From: Prado023 sp039812125
GTDB lineage: Bacteria > Actinomycetota > Actinomycetes > S36-B12 > CAIYMF01
DNA: 12,491 bases
Direction: 5' to 3'
Assembly: GCA_039812125.1 (NCBI GenBank)
Contig: JBDHZV010000083.1
Location: forward strand, 1-12,491
Shown: piece after piece, positions 1 to 7,608 of the stretch
Numbering within the stretch: position 1 is the first letter of the stretch
Layout: each line of letters starts with the position of its first letter
Notes under the pieces: model-generated
What the model was told of the DNA's origin: nothing
What the model saw: only the letters and a program-made list of their open reading frames with translations
The model's database searches: none
Position numbers and translations under genes: made by a program

Positions 1-2
1 GA

Positions 3-1565
3 CCCCCCGCACGTCCCCGACCCCCCGGCGGCCCCCGGGGCCAGGGCGTCCAGGCCGAGGGCCACGAGCAGCAGGCGGTGCAGCCCGGCCAGCGTCCCGC
101 GCAGGTCGTACAGGCGCGCCGACTCGGCGACCAGCTGGCGCTGGACGTGCTCGGGGAGCCGACGGTCGGGGGTCATCCCCACCATCGAGGCCAGCCACGC
201 CAGGTGCTCGGTCGCGTGGGGGTCGAGCAGGGCCGGCACCGCGTCGACCCGGTCCTCCACCCCGCGCAGCTGCCGGTCGACGATCGCCAGGAACCGGTCG
301 ACGAAGTCCGCGCTCACCGGCTCCTGGCCGAACACGGCCGGCAGGTGGCGACGCAGGCTGATCCGGGGGAACTCCACCCGGGCCTCGGCCAGGCGCGGCG
401 TGGCCGTGCCGGTGCCGACCAGGCCCAGGCGGAGCCACAGGTACCGGCCCGGCCCGCCGCGCACCAGGGCGTCCCAGTCGGGGTCGGTCATCGCGGTGCA
501 GACCTGCCCGGTCGCCCAGGCGGGCTCCGGGGCCGCCGCCACCTCCGCGGCAGTCAGCGCGACCTGGGCGGTCAGGGTGTCCACCCGCACCGAGCACCCG
601 TCCGGGACCTCGCCGCGCAGGCTGATCCGGTCCCACACGCAGGCGTCGAGCTGGCTGTCCAGCGGCCCGACGAGCACGGACCCGGAGCGCAGCAGCGGCA
701 CGGGACCCGGTCCCGGGGCGGCCACCGGGGCGCCGTCCACGCCGAACCACCCGTCCCCCGGGGGCTGGCAGGACGGGCCCAGGTGCAGCGCGCCCTCGCG
801 GCTGACCGCGAACGGCAGCGGGACCACCCGGTCGGCCAGGTCCTCGCCGGTGCCGGTGAACGGCCGCGCGGCGCCCCCCTGCGGGTCGACCAGCCACGCC
901 CCCGCCGCACCGCCGCCCACGAGCAGCCACCCGTCGGCCAGGACCGCCACCGAGGTGGCGTCGCCCACCCCCTCGGTGCGGCCCAGGTACCGGCCCGACC
1001 AGCCGAAGTGGTGCAGCGAGCCGGTGGCCGGGTCGGTCACGTGCACCCGGAACCGCGCGTCCACCGCCAGTCCCATGGGCTGCCAGGGCACCGGCGCACG
1101 CCACACCCCGGAGACCACGCCCTCGGGCATCAGCACCACCTGGATGCGCTGGTTGCCGGTGTCGGCGACCAGGAGGTGCCCGGACGCCACAGCCAGTCCC
1201 TCCGGGCGGGCCAGCTGGCCGACCGCGCTGCCCGTGCCCCCGAGGCAGGCGACGTCGTCGAAGCGGCACGCGCACGGGTCGAACCGGCGCACCCGGGCCC
1301 GGGCCCGGTCCAGCAGCCAGGTGGTGCCCTGGGCGTCGACGGCCACCGTGCGGGGCAGGCGCACGCCGCCCAGCGAGCCCGACGGCTCGTCCAGCCGGCG
1401 CAGCGCAGCGGGGTCCGGCGGCAGCGACAGGGTCGCCGGGCCGGTGGTCGCAGCCGGGTCCGACGTGCCCACGGGCGCGAGGACCGGCCACCCGAGCCGT
1501 CCGCCGAGCAGCAGCGTGAGCGGATCGTGCGGCGGCCGGCGCAGCTCGGGGACGGTGGCAGTCAT
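3..1565 (-). CDS. Baseplate tail protein (TIGR02242, Afp12/gpI position) with NHL propeller, 3' end beyond window
   Basis: I translated this frame by hand from the ATG at 1565; it has no stop to the left edge, giving 521 visible residues. The N-terminal half looks like an NHL-type beta-propeller: RTVAVDAQGTTWLLDRA (about 68-85), LARPEGLAVASGHLLVADTGNQRIQ (in two parts, about 118-141) and MGLAVDARFRVHVTDP. A Cys cluster FDPCAC...ACLGG lies at about 93-110. Next comes a beta-rich region with LDSQLDACVWDRI (about 300) and GRYLWLRLGLVG. The C-terminal part is the tail domain: ISLRRHLPAVFGQEP (402-416), FLAIVDRQLRGVEDRVDAVPALLDP, HLAWLASMVG and LYDLRGTLAGLHRLL. It probably joins the gp6-like protein in the baseplate wedge. 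The domain is nearly complete at the edge, so the stop may be near. Confidence 0.93.
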   Translation of the reverse strand, partial: MTATVPELRRPPHDPLTLLLGGRLGWPVLAPVGTSDPAATTGPATLSLPPDPAALRRLDEPSGSLGGVRLPRTVAVDAQGTTWLLDRARARVRRFDPCACRFDDVACLGGTGSAVGQLARPEGLAVASGHLLVADTGNQRIQVVLMPEGVVSGVWRAPVPWQPMGLAVDARFRVHVTDPATGSLHHFGWSGRYLGRTEGVGDATSVAVLADGWLLVGGGAAGAWLVDPQGGAARPFTGTGEDLADRVVPLPFAVSREGALHLGPSCQPPGDGWFGVDGAPVAAPGPGPVPLLRSGSVLVGPLDSQLDACVWDRISLRGEVPDGCSVRVDTLTAQVALTAAEVAAAPEPAWATGQVCTAMTDPDWDALVRGGPGRYLWLRLGLVGTGTATPRLAEARVEFPRISLRRHLPAVFGQEPVSADFVDRFLAIVDRQLRGVEDRVDAVPALLDPHATEHLAWLASMVGMTPDRRLPEHVQRQLVAESARLYDLRGTLAGLHRLLLVALGLDALAPGAAGGSGTCGG

Positions 1566-3526
1566 CGCGCACCCGCCACGGGGTAGGACACCGACACCCG
1601 GTGGGCGGTGGAGTACGCCAGGGCACCGGGGCGCAGCGCGACGTCGCGGCACTCCGGCGCGGGCGTGCCGTCGACGGCGATCACGGCGCTGGGCACGCTG
1701 GACACCCCTGGCACGGAGAACACCCGGTGCAGCGTGCGGGAGAACGACACGGTGCCGCCGAACGGCCAGCCCCGGCCGTCCTCGCCGCCGTGCAGGGGGT
1801 GGAAGTAGCCCAGCAGCGCCGCCTCGACGTCGCGCTGCACCTGGGCGAGGTCGGCGGTGGCATCGGCGACCACGTCGACCTGCACGCTGACCCGCTGGTA
1901 GTCCGGCGGGGCCACGAACACCTCGGTCGTCAGCAGCCGGCGCTGGTCCAGGTAGGCGCACACCGTGCGCAGCGTCCCCTCGCTGGGTCGCGGCGCCGGG
2001 TCCTCGGAGTCCGGGACCACGACCACGGTGACCACACCGGGGACGTCCACGCCGGGCACGTCGGGGTGGTGCAGGGGCAGCGCCCGGGCCCGGGCGATCG
2101 CGGCGGCCTCCCTGGCGAACAGCTCGAAGTCCTCGGCCGTCACCGCCCGGCAGCGCGACCGGATCGAGGCGGGCGCCCGCTCCAGGGCCTGGTCGAGCAG
2201 CTCCTCGTCGCGCCCCCCGAAGCTGGCGACCAGGTTGACCACGCCGTTCTCGTCGATGCCGGGCACGGCGCTGCGCAGGGCGCGCAGCGCGCCGGCGGGC
2301 ACGTTGCCCTTCGTGCCGCCGCCGTAGCGGTACCGGCGGGCCACGACATTGGCACCCGGGTTGTGCACGTTCGCGATCGGGATCGCGCCGTGCCGGCCGT
2401 CACCGAACCGGACCTCACCGGTGGTCCGGTTGAGCACGTAGTGCGGGTCGCGCGGTGAGGACGCCAGGAAGTCGGTGACCGGCTGCCACACCTCCGGGCC
2501 CGAGCCCTGGTCGACCTCGAGCTGCAGCGAGCCGGCGAGCACCGGCACGTTGGACAGCCGGAACACCTGGTCGGGCCGCCCGGTCGAACCGCCGAGGACC
2601 TCGTCGCGGACGGTCTCCATCTGGGTCAGCGTCATCGTGTTGGTGCGGATGGCGGCCAGCAGCGGCGGGCGCTCGTAGCTGCTGGTGACCAGGTCGGCCC
2701 GCAGCCAGTACAGCGGGGCCGGCTCCGGGGGGACCACGGTGGTGGCCAGGGTCGCCGGGGTGCGCAGCACCACCGCACCGGTGCGGGTGAACGCCAGGGT
2801 CTCGTCGACCAGCACGGTCAGGGCCGACCACTCCGCCCCGGTCCACGCCGACCACCGCACGGTGGCCGACGCGTACGCCGGGGTCGCGGGCAGCGCGCAG
2901 CTGACCGCGGCGCTGCGCCCACCGCCGGCCACCCACGCGTGCAGGGTCAGCTCGGTGGCCGGGAACGGCGCCGACGCGTCGAAGCCGAGAAGGAGGCTGG
3001 CGCCGGCCGGGGCACTGGGCCCGAACGGGGCGAACCCGCTGGCCCGGGCGTTGGCCTCCGTCGCCGGGGCCCAGGAGGACCCGCCGTCATGGGCCACCAC
3101 GGCGACCAGCGGCGGGCGCAGCACGGTCAGCGCCCGGTCGGCCTCGAACACCAGCGGCGGGCCGCCGCCCTCGGTCTCGGCGATCACCTGGGTGCCCAGG
3201 GGGACGATGGTGGTCGCGGTGGGGTGGGTCCGGCGCATCGGGAACGTGATCTGCACCCGGGCCGGTTCCGCCGGGCGCAGCTCCATCCCGAGCAGCTGCA
3301 GCAGCTTGAGCTGGACCAGGCTGGGCACCTGGTTCATCCGGTAGGCCAGCATCTCGCCGAGCCAGGCCACCACCTGCAGCATGGTGATGCCGGGATCGGA
3401 GTCGTTCAGGTCCGACCAGATCGGCTTCCACTCGGGGGTGTACCGGGACACCCGGGAGCGCATCTCCGCCACGATCGAGTCGTAGGTGTGGTCGTCCAGC
3501 TGGGGGACGTGGTCCTCGATGGGCAT
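1562..3526 (-). CDS. Putative baseplate assembly protein, gp6/J-like (Afp11 type)
   Basis: A 654-residue baseplate wedge protein of the TIGR02243 'putative baseplate assembly protein' type, the gp6/gpJ equivalent that builds the baseplate ring around the hub. The N-terminus has PEWKPIWSDLNDSDPGITML and LVAWLGEML-like VVAWLGEMLAYRMNQVP (residues about 31-67), the typical opening of this family. A variable middle (about 120-340) contains APFGPSAPAGASLLLGFDAS and WLRADLVTSSY. The J-like core follows: GEVRFGDGRHGAIPI (about 368-382), RYRYGGGTKGNVPAG (about 396-410), VTAEDFELFAREAA (about 460), PGVVTVVVVPDSEDPAP, and a C-terminal wedge with SFSRTLHRVFSVPGVSSV. Length matches the family, with no sign of truncation. 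Its TGA overlaps the next ATG by four bases (ATGA), so the two wedge proteins are coupled. Confidence 0.95.
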   Translation of the reverse strand: MPIEDHVPQLDDHTYDSIVAEMRSRVSRYTPEWKPIWSDLNDSDPGITMLQVVAWLGEMLAYRMNQVPSLVQLKLLQLLGMELRPAEPARVQITFPMRRTHPTATTIVPLGTQVIAETEGGGPPLVFEADRALTVLRPPLVAVVAHDGGSSWAPATEANARASGFAPFGPSAPAGASLLLGFDASAPFPATELTLHAWVAGGGRSAAVSCALPATPAYASATVRWSAWTGAEWSALTVLVDETLAFTRTGAVVLRTPATLATTVVPPEPAPLYWLRADLVTSSYERPPLLAAIRTNTMTLTQMETVRDEVLGGSTGRPDQVFRLSNVPVLAGSLQLEVDQGSGPEVWQPVTDFLASSPRDPHYVLNRTTGEVRFGDGRHGAIPIANVHNPGANVVARRYRYGGGTKGNVPAGALRALRSAVPGIDENGVVNLVASFGGRDEELLDQALERAPASIRSRCRAVTAEDFELFAREAAAIARARALPLHHPDVPGVDVPGVVTVVVVPDSEDPAPRPSEGTLRTVCAYLDQRRLLTTEVFVAPPDYQRVSVQVDVVADATADLAQVQRDVEAALLGYFHPLHGGEDGRGWPFGGTVSFSRTLHRVFSVPGVSSVPSAVIAVDGTPAPECRDVALRPGALAYSTAHRVSVSYPVAGAR

Positions 3527-3529
3527 GGG

Positions 3530-3925
3530 TCACATCCCCTCGGTGATGAAGAAGGGGTAGACGACGTTGCCGCGGGCGTTGTTGGCCCGGACCCGGTAGT
3601 CCACCCGGATGAGCAGCACGTTCGGGCTGCCCGGCCCGGCGGACACGTCGATGCTGAGCACGTCGATGCGCGGCTCGTGGGCCACCAGGGCGTCGCGCAC
3701 CGCCGCCGACACCTCGGCGAGGGTGCCCGGGCTGTCGGGGGCGAACACCAGGTCGTGGATGCCGCAGCCGAACCGGGGCAGCATCGGCCGCTCCCGCGGC
3801 GAGGTGCCCAGGATCAGGTAGATCGACTCCTCGATCTTCTGCTCCTCGCGGGAGGTCGCGATCGCCCCGCTGGGCGTCACGTGCGGCGGGAACGCCCAGC
3901 CGACTCCGAGGAAGGCGCGGTCCAT
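3530..3925 (-). CDS. Baseplate wedge protein, GPW/gp25 family (Afp9 type)
   Basis: A 131-residue protein of the GPW/gp25 family (PF04965), the conserved baseplate wedge subunit that helps nucleate sheath assembly and sits between sheath and wedge. The family signature is clear: EEQKIEESIYLILGTSPRER, then PMLPRFGCGIHDLVFAP (together residues about 27-63), followed by AAVRDALVAHEPRIDVLSI and a final strand region LLIRVDYRVRANNARGNVVYPFF. The start is an ATG at 3925 (MDRAFLGVGWAFPP), which keeps the usual short N-terminal arm with G-W-x-F-P. It lies three bases after the TAG of the unknown gene and ends three bases before the gp6-like start. Confidence 0.95.
   Translation of the reverse strand: MDRAFLGVGWAFPPHVTPSGAIATSREEQKIEESIYLILGTSPRERPMLPRFGCGIHDLVFAPDSPGTLAEVSAAVRDALVAHEPRIDVLSIDVSAGPGSPNVLLIRVDYRVRANNARGNVVYPFFITEGM
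3536..3541 (-). promoter_or_regulatory. Ribosome binding site of the gp6/J-like baseplate gene
   Basis: GAGGGG on the minus strand, nine bases before the ATG at 3526, placed within the last codons of the gp25-like gene. Confidence 0.55.
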
Positions 3926-3928
3926 GGC

Positions 3929-4687
3929 CTACCCCAGGTCCCGCTTCGGACCGCCCCCGGCGGGGCGGTAGCGCAGGTGCTCGACCTCCAGGTCGGAGCC
4001 GACCAGCACCCCCCGGCCGGGGGCCGGGTGCAGCTCGATGCCGCCGTCGGGGCGCAGCACGACACGCGCCCCGGCCGCGTTGGACACCGTGACGGTGGCC
4101 CCGGGGGCGTCCCGGCGCACCTCGACCCCGCCGATGACCTGCAGGCCGGGGTCGCGCAGCAGCAGTCGGGCCTGGGTGGCCCGGTCCGGACGCTCCCCCT
4201 CGCCGGGGCCCAGCACGACCAGGGCGCGGTCGGCCACGGCGGCGAACCGCAGGGGCGCGCTGTGCCGGCTGAGGCCGGACTGGCCGCCGCGGGTCACCAC
4301 CCGGGCGCGCAGCGTGTACCAGGGCAACCCGCCGGCGACCGCGCGCGCGAACTGCGGCTGGCCGGCGGCGTCGGTACCCCCGGCCGCGACCACGATCGCC
4401 TGCCACGGGGTGGCCGGGGGACCGGTGGGGGCCAGGGCGGTGGCAGCGGGCGGCACCGCCTGGCCCTCCGGGCGCCACTGCCTGCCGGCGGGGTCCCACA
4501 CGTCGACCGCGACGCCGGCAGCGCGCTGCCGGCACAGCACGATGCCGGCCTCGGCGACCTGCCGGGGGTCCAGCGCCTGGCCGTCGAGGCGGACCGGACC
4601 CACCGAGGCCGTGATCGGCAGCTCGAGGGCGGCCAGGCCCGGTGCCAGCGGCTCGTAGCCGAGCAGGGGGGTGGGGACGGTCAGCAT
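3929..4687 (-). CDS. Unknown CIS baseplate/spike-associated protein (252 aa)
   Basis: I do not recognise this protein by name. It lies between the spike and gp25-like genes, where Afp/PVC clusters encode a short PAAR tip (Afp10) next to gp25. I prefer the ATG at 4687 because GAGG lies five bases upstream; a GTG at 4693 sits inside that GAGGTG. The N-terminal region (about 1-90) is Ala/Pro/Leu-rich. The middle (about 120-180) has beta-type strands (WYTLRARVVTRGG, SAPLRFAAVADRALVVLG). The last 57 residues alternate strands and turns: ATVTVSNAAGARVVLRPDGG, IELHPAPGRGVLVGSDLEVE, then LRYRPAGGG. These look like beta-helix or spike-type repeats. No signal peptide, transmembrane segment or PAAR motif is visible. 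Possible roles are spike tip, spike sleeve, adaptor or spike-linked cargo; none is proven. It ends in TAG three bases before the gp25-like start. Confidence 0.75.
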   Translation of the reverse strand: MLTVPTPLLGYEPLAPGLAALELPITASVGPVRLDGQALDPRQVAEAGIVLCRQRAAGVAVDVWDPAGRQWRPEGQAVPPAATALAPTGPPATPWQAIVVAAGGTDAAGQPQFARAVAGGLPWYTLRARVVTRGGQSGLSRHSAPLRFAAVADRALVVLGPGEGERPDRATQARLLLRDPGLQVIGGVEVRRDAPGATVTVSNAAGARVVLRPDGGIELHPAPGRGVLVGSDLEVEHLRYRPAGGGPKRDLG

Positions 4688-4692
4688 GCGCA

Positions 4693-4696
4693 CCTC
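4693..4696 (-). promoter_or_regulatory. Ribosome binding site deciding the start of the 252-aa unknown gene
   Basis: GAGG overlaps the TGA of the spike gene and sits five bases before the ATG at 4687. It makes ATG 4687 a better start than the GTG at 4693, which lies within the site itself. Confidence 0.55.
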
Positions 4697-5504
4697 ACAG
4701 GATGTTCCCGACGCCGGGGGTGTACGCCGCGCTGACGACCGAGGTCGCCATCAGGGTCTGGCACGCGACCACGCCGCTGAACGTGGCCATGGCCGCGTTG
4801 ACCGAGACCACGGGCGCGGTCAGGGTCAGGGCCGAGGCGGTCACCTGGGCGGTCGCCGCCGCGGCGACCTGCGCCGACAGGCTCGACACCGAGACCGACC
4901 CGGTGGGGGCGGAGATGCTCACGCCGCCGGTGTCGGAGATGGTCACGCTGACCCCGGCGGTCGTGGTCAGGGTGATCGCGCTGGGGGTGGCGTCCAGGGT
5001 GACCGTCGTCCCGGTCGCGGTGGCCACCTGCACCTGGCCGGGCTGGTCGGTCATCCGCAGCCGCTGGCCCCCGGACGTCGTCAGCTCCACCCGGCCGTCG
5101 GGGTCGTGCAGCTCCAGCTGGTGGCCCCCGTGGGTGCGCACCCGCACACCCTCCTTGCCGGCGCGGTCGTCGAGCTCCACGTCGTGCCCGGCCACGCTGC
5201 GCAGCCGACGGACGTGCTCGTCGATGCCGTCGTCCGGCGGGGTGTCGACGCCGTTGTGCAGGAAGCCCAGCACCATCGGGTGGTTGACATCGCCGTGCTC
5301 GAACGCGACGAGGGCCTCGTCGTCGACCTCGGGCATGTAGAAGAAGCCGCGGCCCCGCCCGGCCATCGGTCGCACGATCGGGGTCCAGGAGCTCTGCGCG
5401 CCGTCCTCGGCCAGCCACGGGTAGCGCAGCCGGACCCGGCCCTGACCCTCCGGGTCGGCCACGTCGATGACGACCCCCACGACGACGCCGGTCACCGCGG
5501 CCAT
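4695..5504 (-). CDS. Central spike protein, gp5/gpV-like OB-fold plus beta-helix
   Basis: A 269-residue spike that would form the trimeric needle under the gp27-like hub. Residues 1-90 form a gp5/VgrG OB-fold: VVVGVVIDVADPEGQGRVRL, SSWTPIVRPMAGRGRGFFYMP, and the hallmark DVNHPMVLGFLHNG (72-85). Residues about 94-125 match the region after the OB-fold in VgrG proteins (RRLRSVAGHDVELDDRAG). From about 120 to 255 there are short alternating Val/Thr/Ser strands (VTLDATPSAITLTTTAGVSV, VSISAPTGSVSVSS) expected of a triple-stranded beta-helix. The end is AYTPGVGNIL, which I recall as a common terminus of such spikes. No lysozyme domain is present, unlike T4 gp5. The ATG at 5504 has GAGGGGAG nine bases upstream. 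Confidence 0.92.
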   Translation of the reverse strand: MAAVTGVVVGVVIDVADPEGQGRVRLRYPWLAEDGAQSSWTPIVRPMAGRGRGFFYMPEVDDEALVAFEHGDVNHPMVLGFLHNGVDTPPDDGIDEHVRRLRSVAGHDVELDDRAGKEGVRVRTHGGHQLELHDPDGRVELTTSGGQRLRMTDQPGQVQVATATGTTVTLDATPSAITLTTTAGVSVTISDTGGVSISAPTGSVSVSSLSAQVAAAATAQVTASALTLTAPVVSVNAAMATFSGVVACQTLMATSVVSAAYTPGVGNIL

Positions 5505-6712
5505 CAGTCGGCGCTCCCCTCGCGCCGGGCGCTGAACGAGGTGACGTAGCCGCTGTCGTCGATCGTGTGCGTCGACTTCGTCACCACGTACTGCCCGCTG
5601 AGCCGGGCGCCGAGCTCGCGGATGACCACGACCTGCCCGGCCCGCAGGTCCGGCAGCCCCACCGTCTTCACCTCGGCGGTGACCAGCTCCTTGGTCTGGT
5701 CCAGCAGGATCGCGATGGCCCGCTCCCGGGCCTCGCAGTTGGTGAACACCGGCTCGTCGACGACCATCTCCTCCCGGGCGTCGCAGGCGTTGACGATGCG
5801 GTGCAGGTCCTTGTTGGCGGTGATCCGCTCGTCGTCGAGGGTGACGGTGCGACTGATGGGCTCCTTGCGGGTGCGGTGCCACCCGCGCACGGTCACGCTG
5901 CGGACCTGGTTGGCGGTGCGGATGCTCGGGACGAACTCGATGAGCGAACGTCCCCACGCCAGCTCGAGCACCACGTCGCGGATGCCCGGGATCATCCCCG
6001 GCCGGGACGGCCCGAAGTACAGCCGGCGCGGCCGGCCGGCGACCGGGTCCTCCTCCTGGACGAACAGCACGTACCCGCGGGTCCGGGCCCGCTGCACGAG
6101 GAAGTCGATGTCGTACTGGTTGTCCTGGGTGACCAGCGGGATCGGCTTCTCCTTGCCCAGGGCGTCGTCGTCGATCGCGATGGGCAGCGGGAACCGGGGC
6201 CGGCCGTTGTCGGTGCGCCCCGCGATGTCGCGGGCGATCTCGCTGTCGCGCCTGTCGGTCCAGTGGGTCGTGTACTGCTTGCGCCGCAGCTGGTGCAGGG
6301 CGTTCAGGGCGGTGACGGTCAGCTCGGGGGCCCCGGAGTCGAACCGCGGCTGCATGGTGGTGAAGGTGCCGCGCATCATCGTGACCAGGTCGTTGCCGTA
6401 GCCCATCCGGACCACGACCTCCTTGGAGCAGGGCTCGAACACGGTGACGCGACCGTGGTCGGGGTGCCCGGGCGTGAGCTGCGCGGCGGTCTCCGAGCCG
6501 ATGTACTTGAACGCCCGGCGGGAGTCGTCCCAGTTGTTGACCACGAGCTCGACGCTGTCCAGGGCGTCCAGGTCGTCGCGGTAGGTCAGGCTGCGCACGT
6601 CGAGCAGCACGTCGCGGGGCAGGTTGGCCCCCTCCACCTTGACCTCGAACCGGGGGACGTAGAACCCGCCGGCCGTGCGGGCCTCCTGCGCCAGGGTGCT
6701 GGTGGTGGCCAC
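5504..6712 (-). CDS. Spike hub protein, gp27-like / VgrG N-terminal half (phage late control D-like)
   Basis: A 402-residue protein forming the trimeric hub that adapts the six-fold tube to the three-fold spike. It has a barrel pattern of the gp27/VgrG N-terminal type: FEVKVEGANLPRDVLLDVRS (residues about 22-42), DSVELVVNNWDDSRR (about 53-67), VVRMGYGNDLVTMMRG (about 98-113), then a second barrel region with ITRDN-like VTQDNQYDIDFLVQRA and YVLFVQEED. The C-terminus (LSGQYVVTKSTHTIDDSGYVTSFSARR) matches the end of phage late control D proteins. There is no OB-fold or beta-helix: the gp5-like half is a separate gene immediately downstream, sharing one base (TGATG). The start is a GTG at 6712 with a poor Shine-Dalgarno, so coupling to the LysM gene is likely. 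Confidence 0.92.
   Translation of the reverse strand: MATTSTLAQEARTAGGFYVPRFEVKVEGANLPRDVLLDVRSLTYRDDLDALDSVELVVNNWDDSRRAFKYIGSETAAQLTPGHPDHGRVTVFEPCSKEVVVRMGYGNDLVTMMRGTFTTMQPRFDSGAPELTVTALNALHQLRRKQYTTHWTDRRDSEIARDIAGRTDNGRPRFPLPIAIDDDALGKEKPIPLVTQDNQYDIDFLVQRARTRGYVLFVQEEDPVAGRPRRLYFGPSRPGMIPGIRDVVLELAWGRSLIEFVPSIRTANQVRSVTVRGWHRTRKEPISRTVTLDDERITANKDLHRIVNACDAREEMVVDEPVFTNCEARERAIAILLDQTKELVTAEVKTVGLPDLRAGQVVVIRELGARLSGQYVVTKSTHTIDDSGYVTSFSARREGSAD
5514..5521 (-). promoter_or_regulatory. Ribosome binding site of the gp5-like spike gene
   Basis: GAGGGGAG on the minus strand, nine bases before the ATG at 5504 and inside the 3' end of the hub gene. It supports this start although the two genes share a base. 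Confidence 0.6.
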
Positions 6713-6713
6713 G

Positions 6714-7409
6714 TCACACCGTCCGGGGGATGGTCAGGACCTGGCCGGGCACCAGCCGGCGGGGGTCGTCGATGCCGTTGGCCCGGGCGATGTCACGCCA
6801 CGCCCGCGGGTCGTGCAGGTGCTGCCAGGCCACCTGCGCCAGGGTCTCGCCCTCGGCCAGGACGTGGCTGCGGGTGTGGTCGGCCGACTGCAGGTTCAGC
6901 CGCTCCACCTGGGTCTGCAGGGGGACGTACTCCTCGAGCTTCACCGTGAGCACCGCGCGCAGCGGGGTCCCCGCGGGGCTGAACAGGGTGAACTCCTGCT
7001 TGACCGAGGTCACGATGCACGGGAACGAGGTGCGCCGCTGGTTGCCGTAGCGCTCGGGGAGCTGGTCGCCGGGGAACCGCTCGCCCCACAGGAACGTGCA
7101 CACGGGGGCGGCGTGGGTCTGCGGGTCGATCTTGACCAGCCCGTAGAACGCGTCGGTGAGCGTGGTGACGCTGGTGGCCTTCGCTCCCATCCCGTGCTCG
7201 GTGGTGTCGAAGAACAGCTCCACGGTCGCCGTCTCGGTGCCGCCCCGGATGAACTGGCGCAACGGGCTGTCCAGGCCGGGGATGGCGATCTCCGCGACGT
7301 GGATGGGCTTCTCGAAGGCCAGCGAGCTCGGGTTGTACTGCACCGCGACCTGCTCGGTGGACCCGTCGGCCCGTCGCACCGCGAACCGGGCCTTGGCCAG
7401 CTCAGCCAT
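6714..7409 (-). CDS. LysM-domain tail protein, Afp7/Cis7 type
   Basis: A 231-residue adaptor with a C-terminal LysM domain, equivalent in position to Afp7/Pvc7, which sits between tube and spike hub in the baseplate. The N-terminal part (residues about 1-170) has YNPSSLAFEKP, GTETATVELFFDTTE and PVCTFLWGERF, followed by TSVKQEFTLFSPAGTPLRA, all typical of this family. The LysM domain spans about 182-228 (SHVLAEGETLAQVAWQ ... WRDIARANGI ... LVPGQVLTIP). In this setting LysM is probably structural, as in T4 gp53-like proteins, rather than free peptidoglycan binding. I chose the ATG at 7409, which overlaps the preceding gene by 8 bases; a GTG at 7418 would add three residues. It ends in TGA one base before the next GTG start. 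Confidence 0.93.
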   Translation of the reverse strand: MAELAKARFAVRRADGSTEQVAVQYNPSSLAFEKPIHVAEIAIPGLDSPLRQFIRGGTETATVELFFDTTEHGMGAKATSVTTLTDAFYGLVKIDPQTHAAPVCTFLWGERFPGDQLPERYGNQRRTSFPCIVTSVKQEFTLFSPAGTPLRAVLTVKLEEYVPLQTQVERLNLQSADHTRSHVLAEGETLAQVAWQHLHDPRAWRDIARANGIDDPRRLVPGQVLTIPRTV

Positions 7410-7608
7410 CGAGACCACCCCGCCCGCGCTGGCGTGCCACCACGGAGCGCACGTCCTGCTCGTCGGCGCGCACCCGGGCCTGCTGGGCGCGGGCGGCCAG
7501 CCGCTCCACGACCGCCTCCACGATCCGGTCCAGGACCGCGGGGGTCAGCATCGCCTGCGGGTCCACCACGCGGACCGAGGCGTGCAGCTCCTCGATGTGC
7601 ACGGCCAT
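7402..7608 (-). CDS. Small CIS protein, Afp6/DUF5908-like (68 aa)
   Basis: A 68-residue protein beginning MAVHIEELHASVRVVD, the short N-terminal strand typical of the small DUF5908 proteins found between the Afp5 and Afp7 genes of contractile injection clusters. A predicted helix follows (about residues 20-50, with VLDRIVEAVVERLAAR) and the tail is Arg-rich. Its exact role is not established; a baseplate or adaptor peptide is plausible. The ATG at 7608 shares its A with the TGA of the tube-type gene, and its own TGA (7402-7404) lies inside the start of the LysM gene, so coupled translation is likely. It is easy to miss because a longer spurious ORF extends upstream in the same frame. The family match is by motif and position only. 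Confidence 0.8.
   Translation of the reverse strand: MAVHIEELHASVRVVDPQAMLTPAVLDRIVEAVVERLAARAQQARVRADEQDVRSVVARQRGRGGLDG

Noticed and set aside
78..1890. Two + strand frames of about 500 codons near the left edge
   Set aside because: They lie opposite the NHL/tail-domain gene, whose minus-strand translation shows clear family motifs. The + strand products have none.
2939..4735. A 598-codon + strand frame opposite the baseplate genes
   Set aside because: Low-complexity Gly/Arg/Gln/His composition, no motif, and it lies opposite well-supported gp25 and gp6-like genes. It is a codon-bias shadow.
5505..5957. Upstream extension of the gp5-like spike frame to 5957
   Set aside because: It overlaps the conserved end of the hub gene and has shadow-like composition. 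The OB-fold begins right after the ATG at 5504, which has a good Shine-Dalgarno.
6714..6860. LysM domain as evidence for a cell-wall hydrolase or peptidoglycan-binding enzyme
   Set aside because: There is no catalytic domain and no signal peptide, and the position between tube and hub genes matches the Afp7-type structural adaptor.
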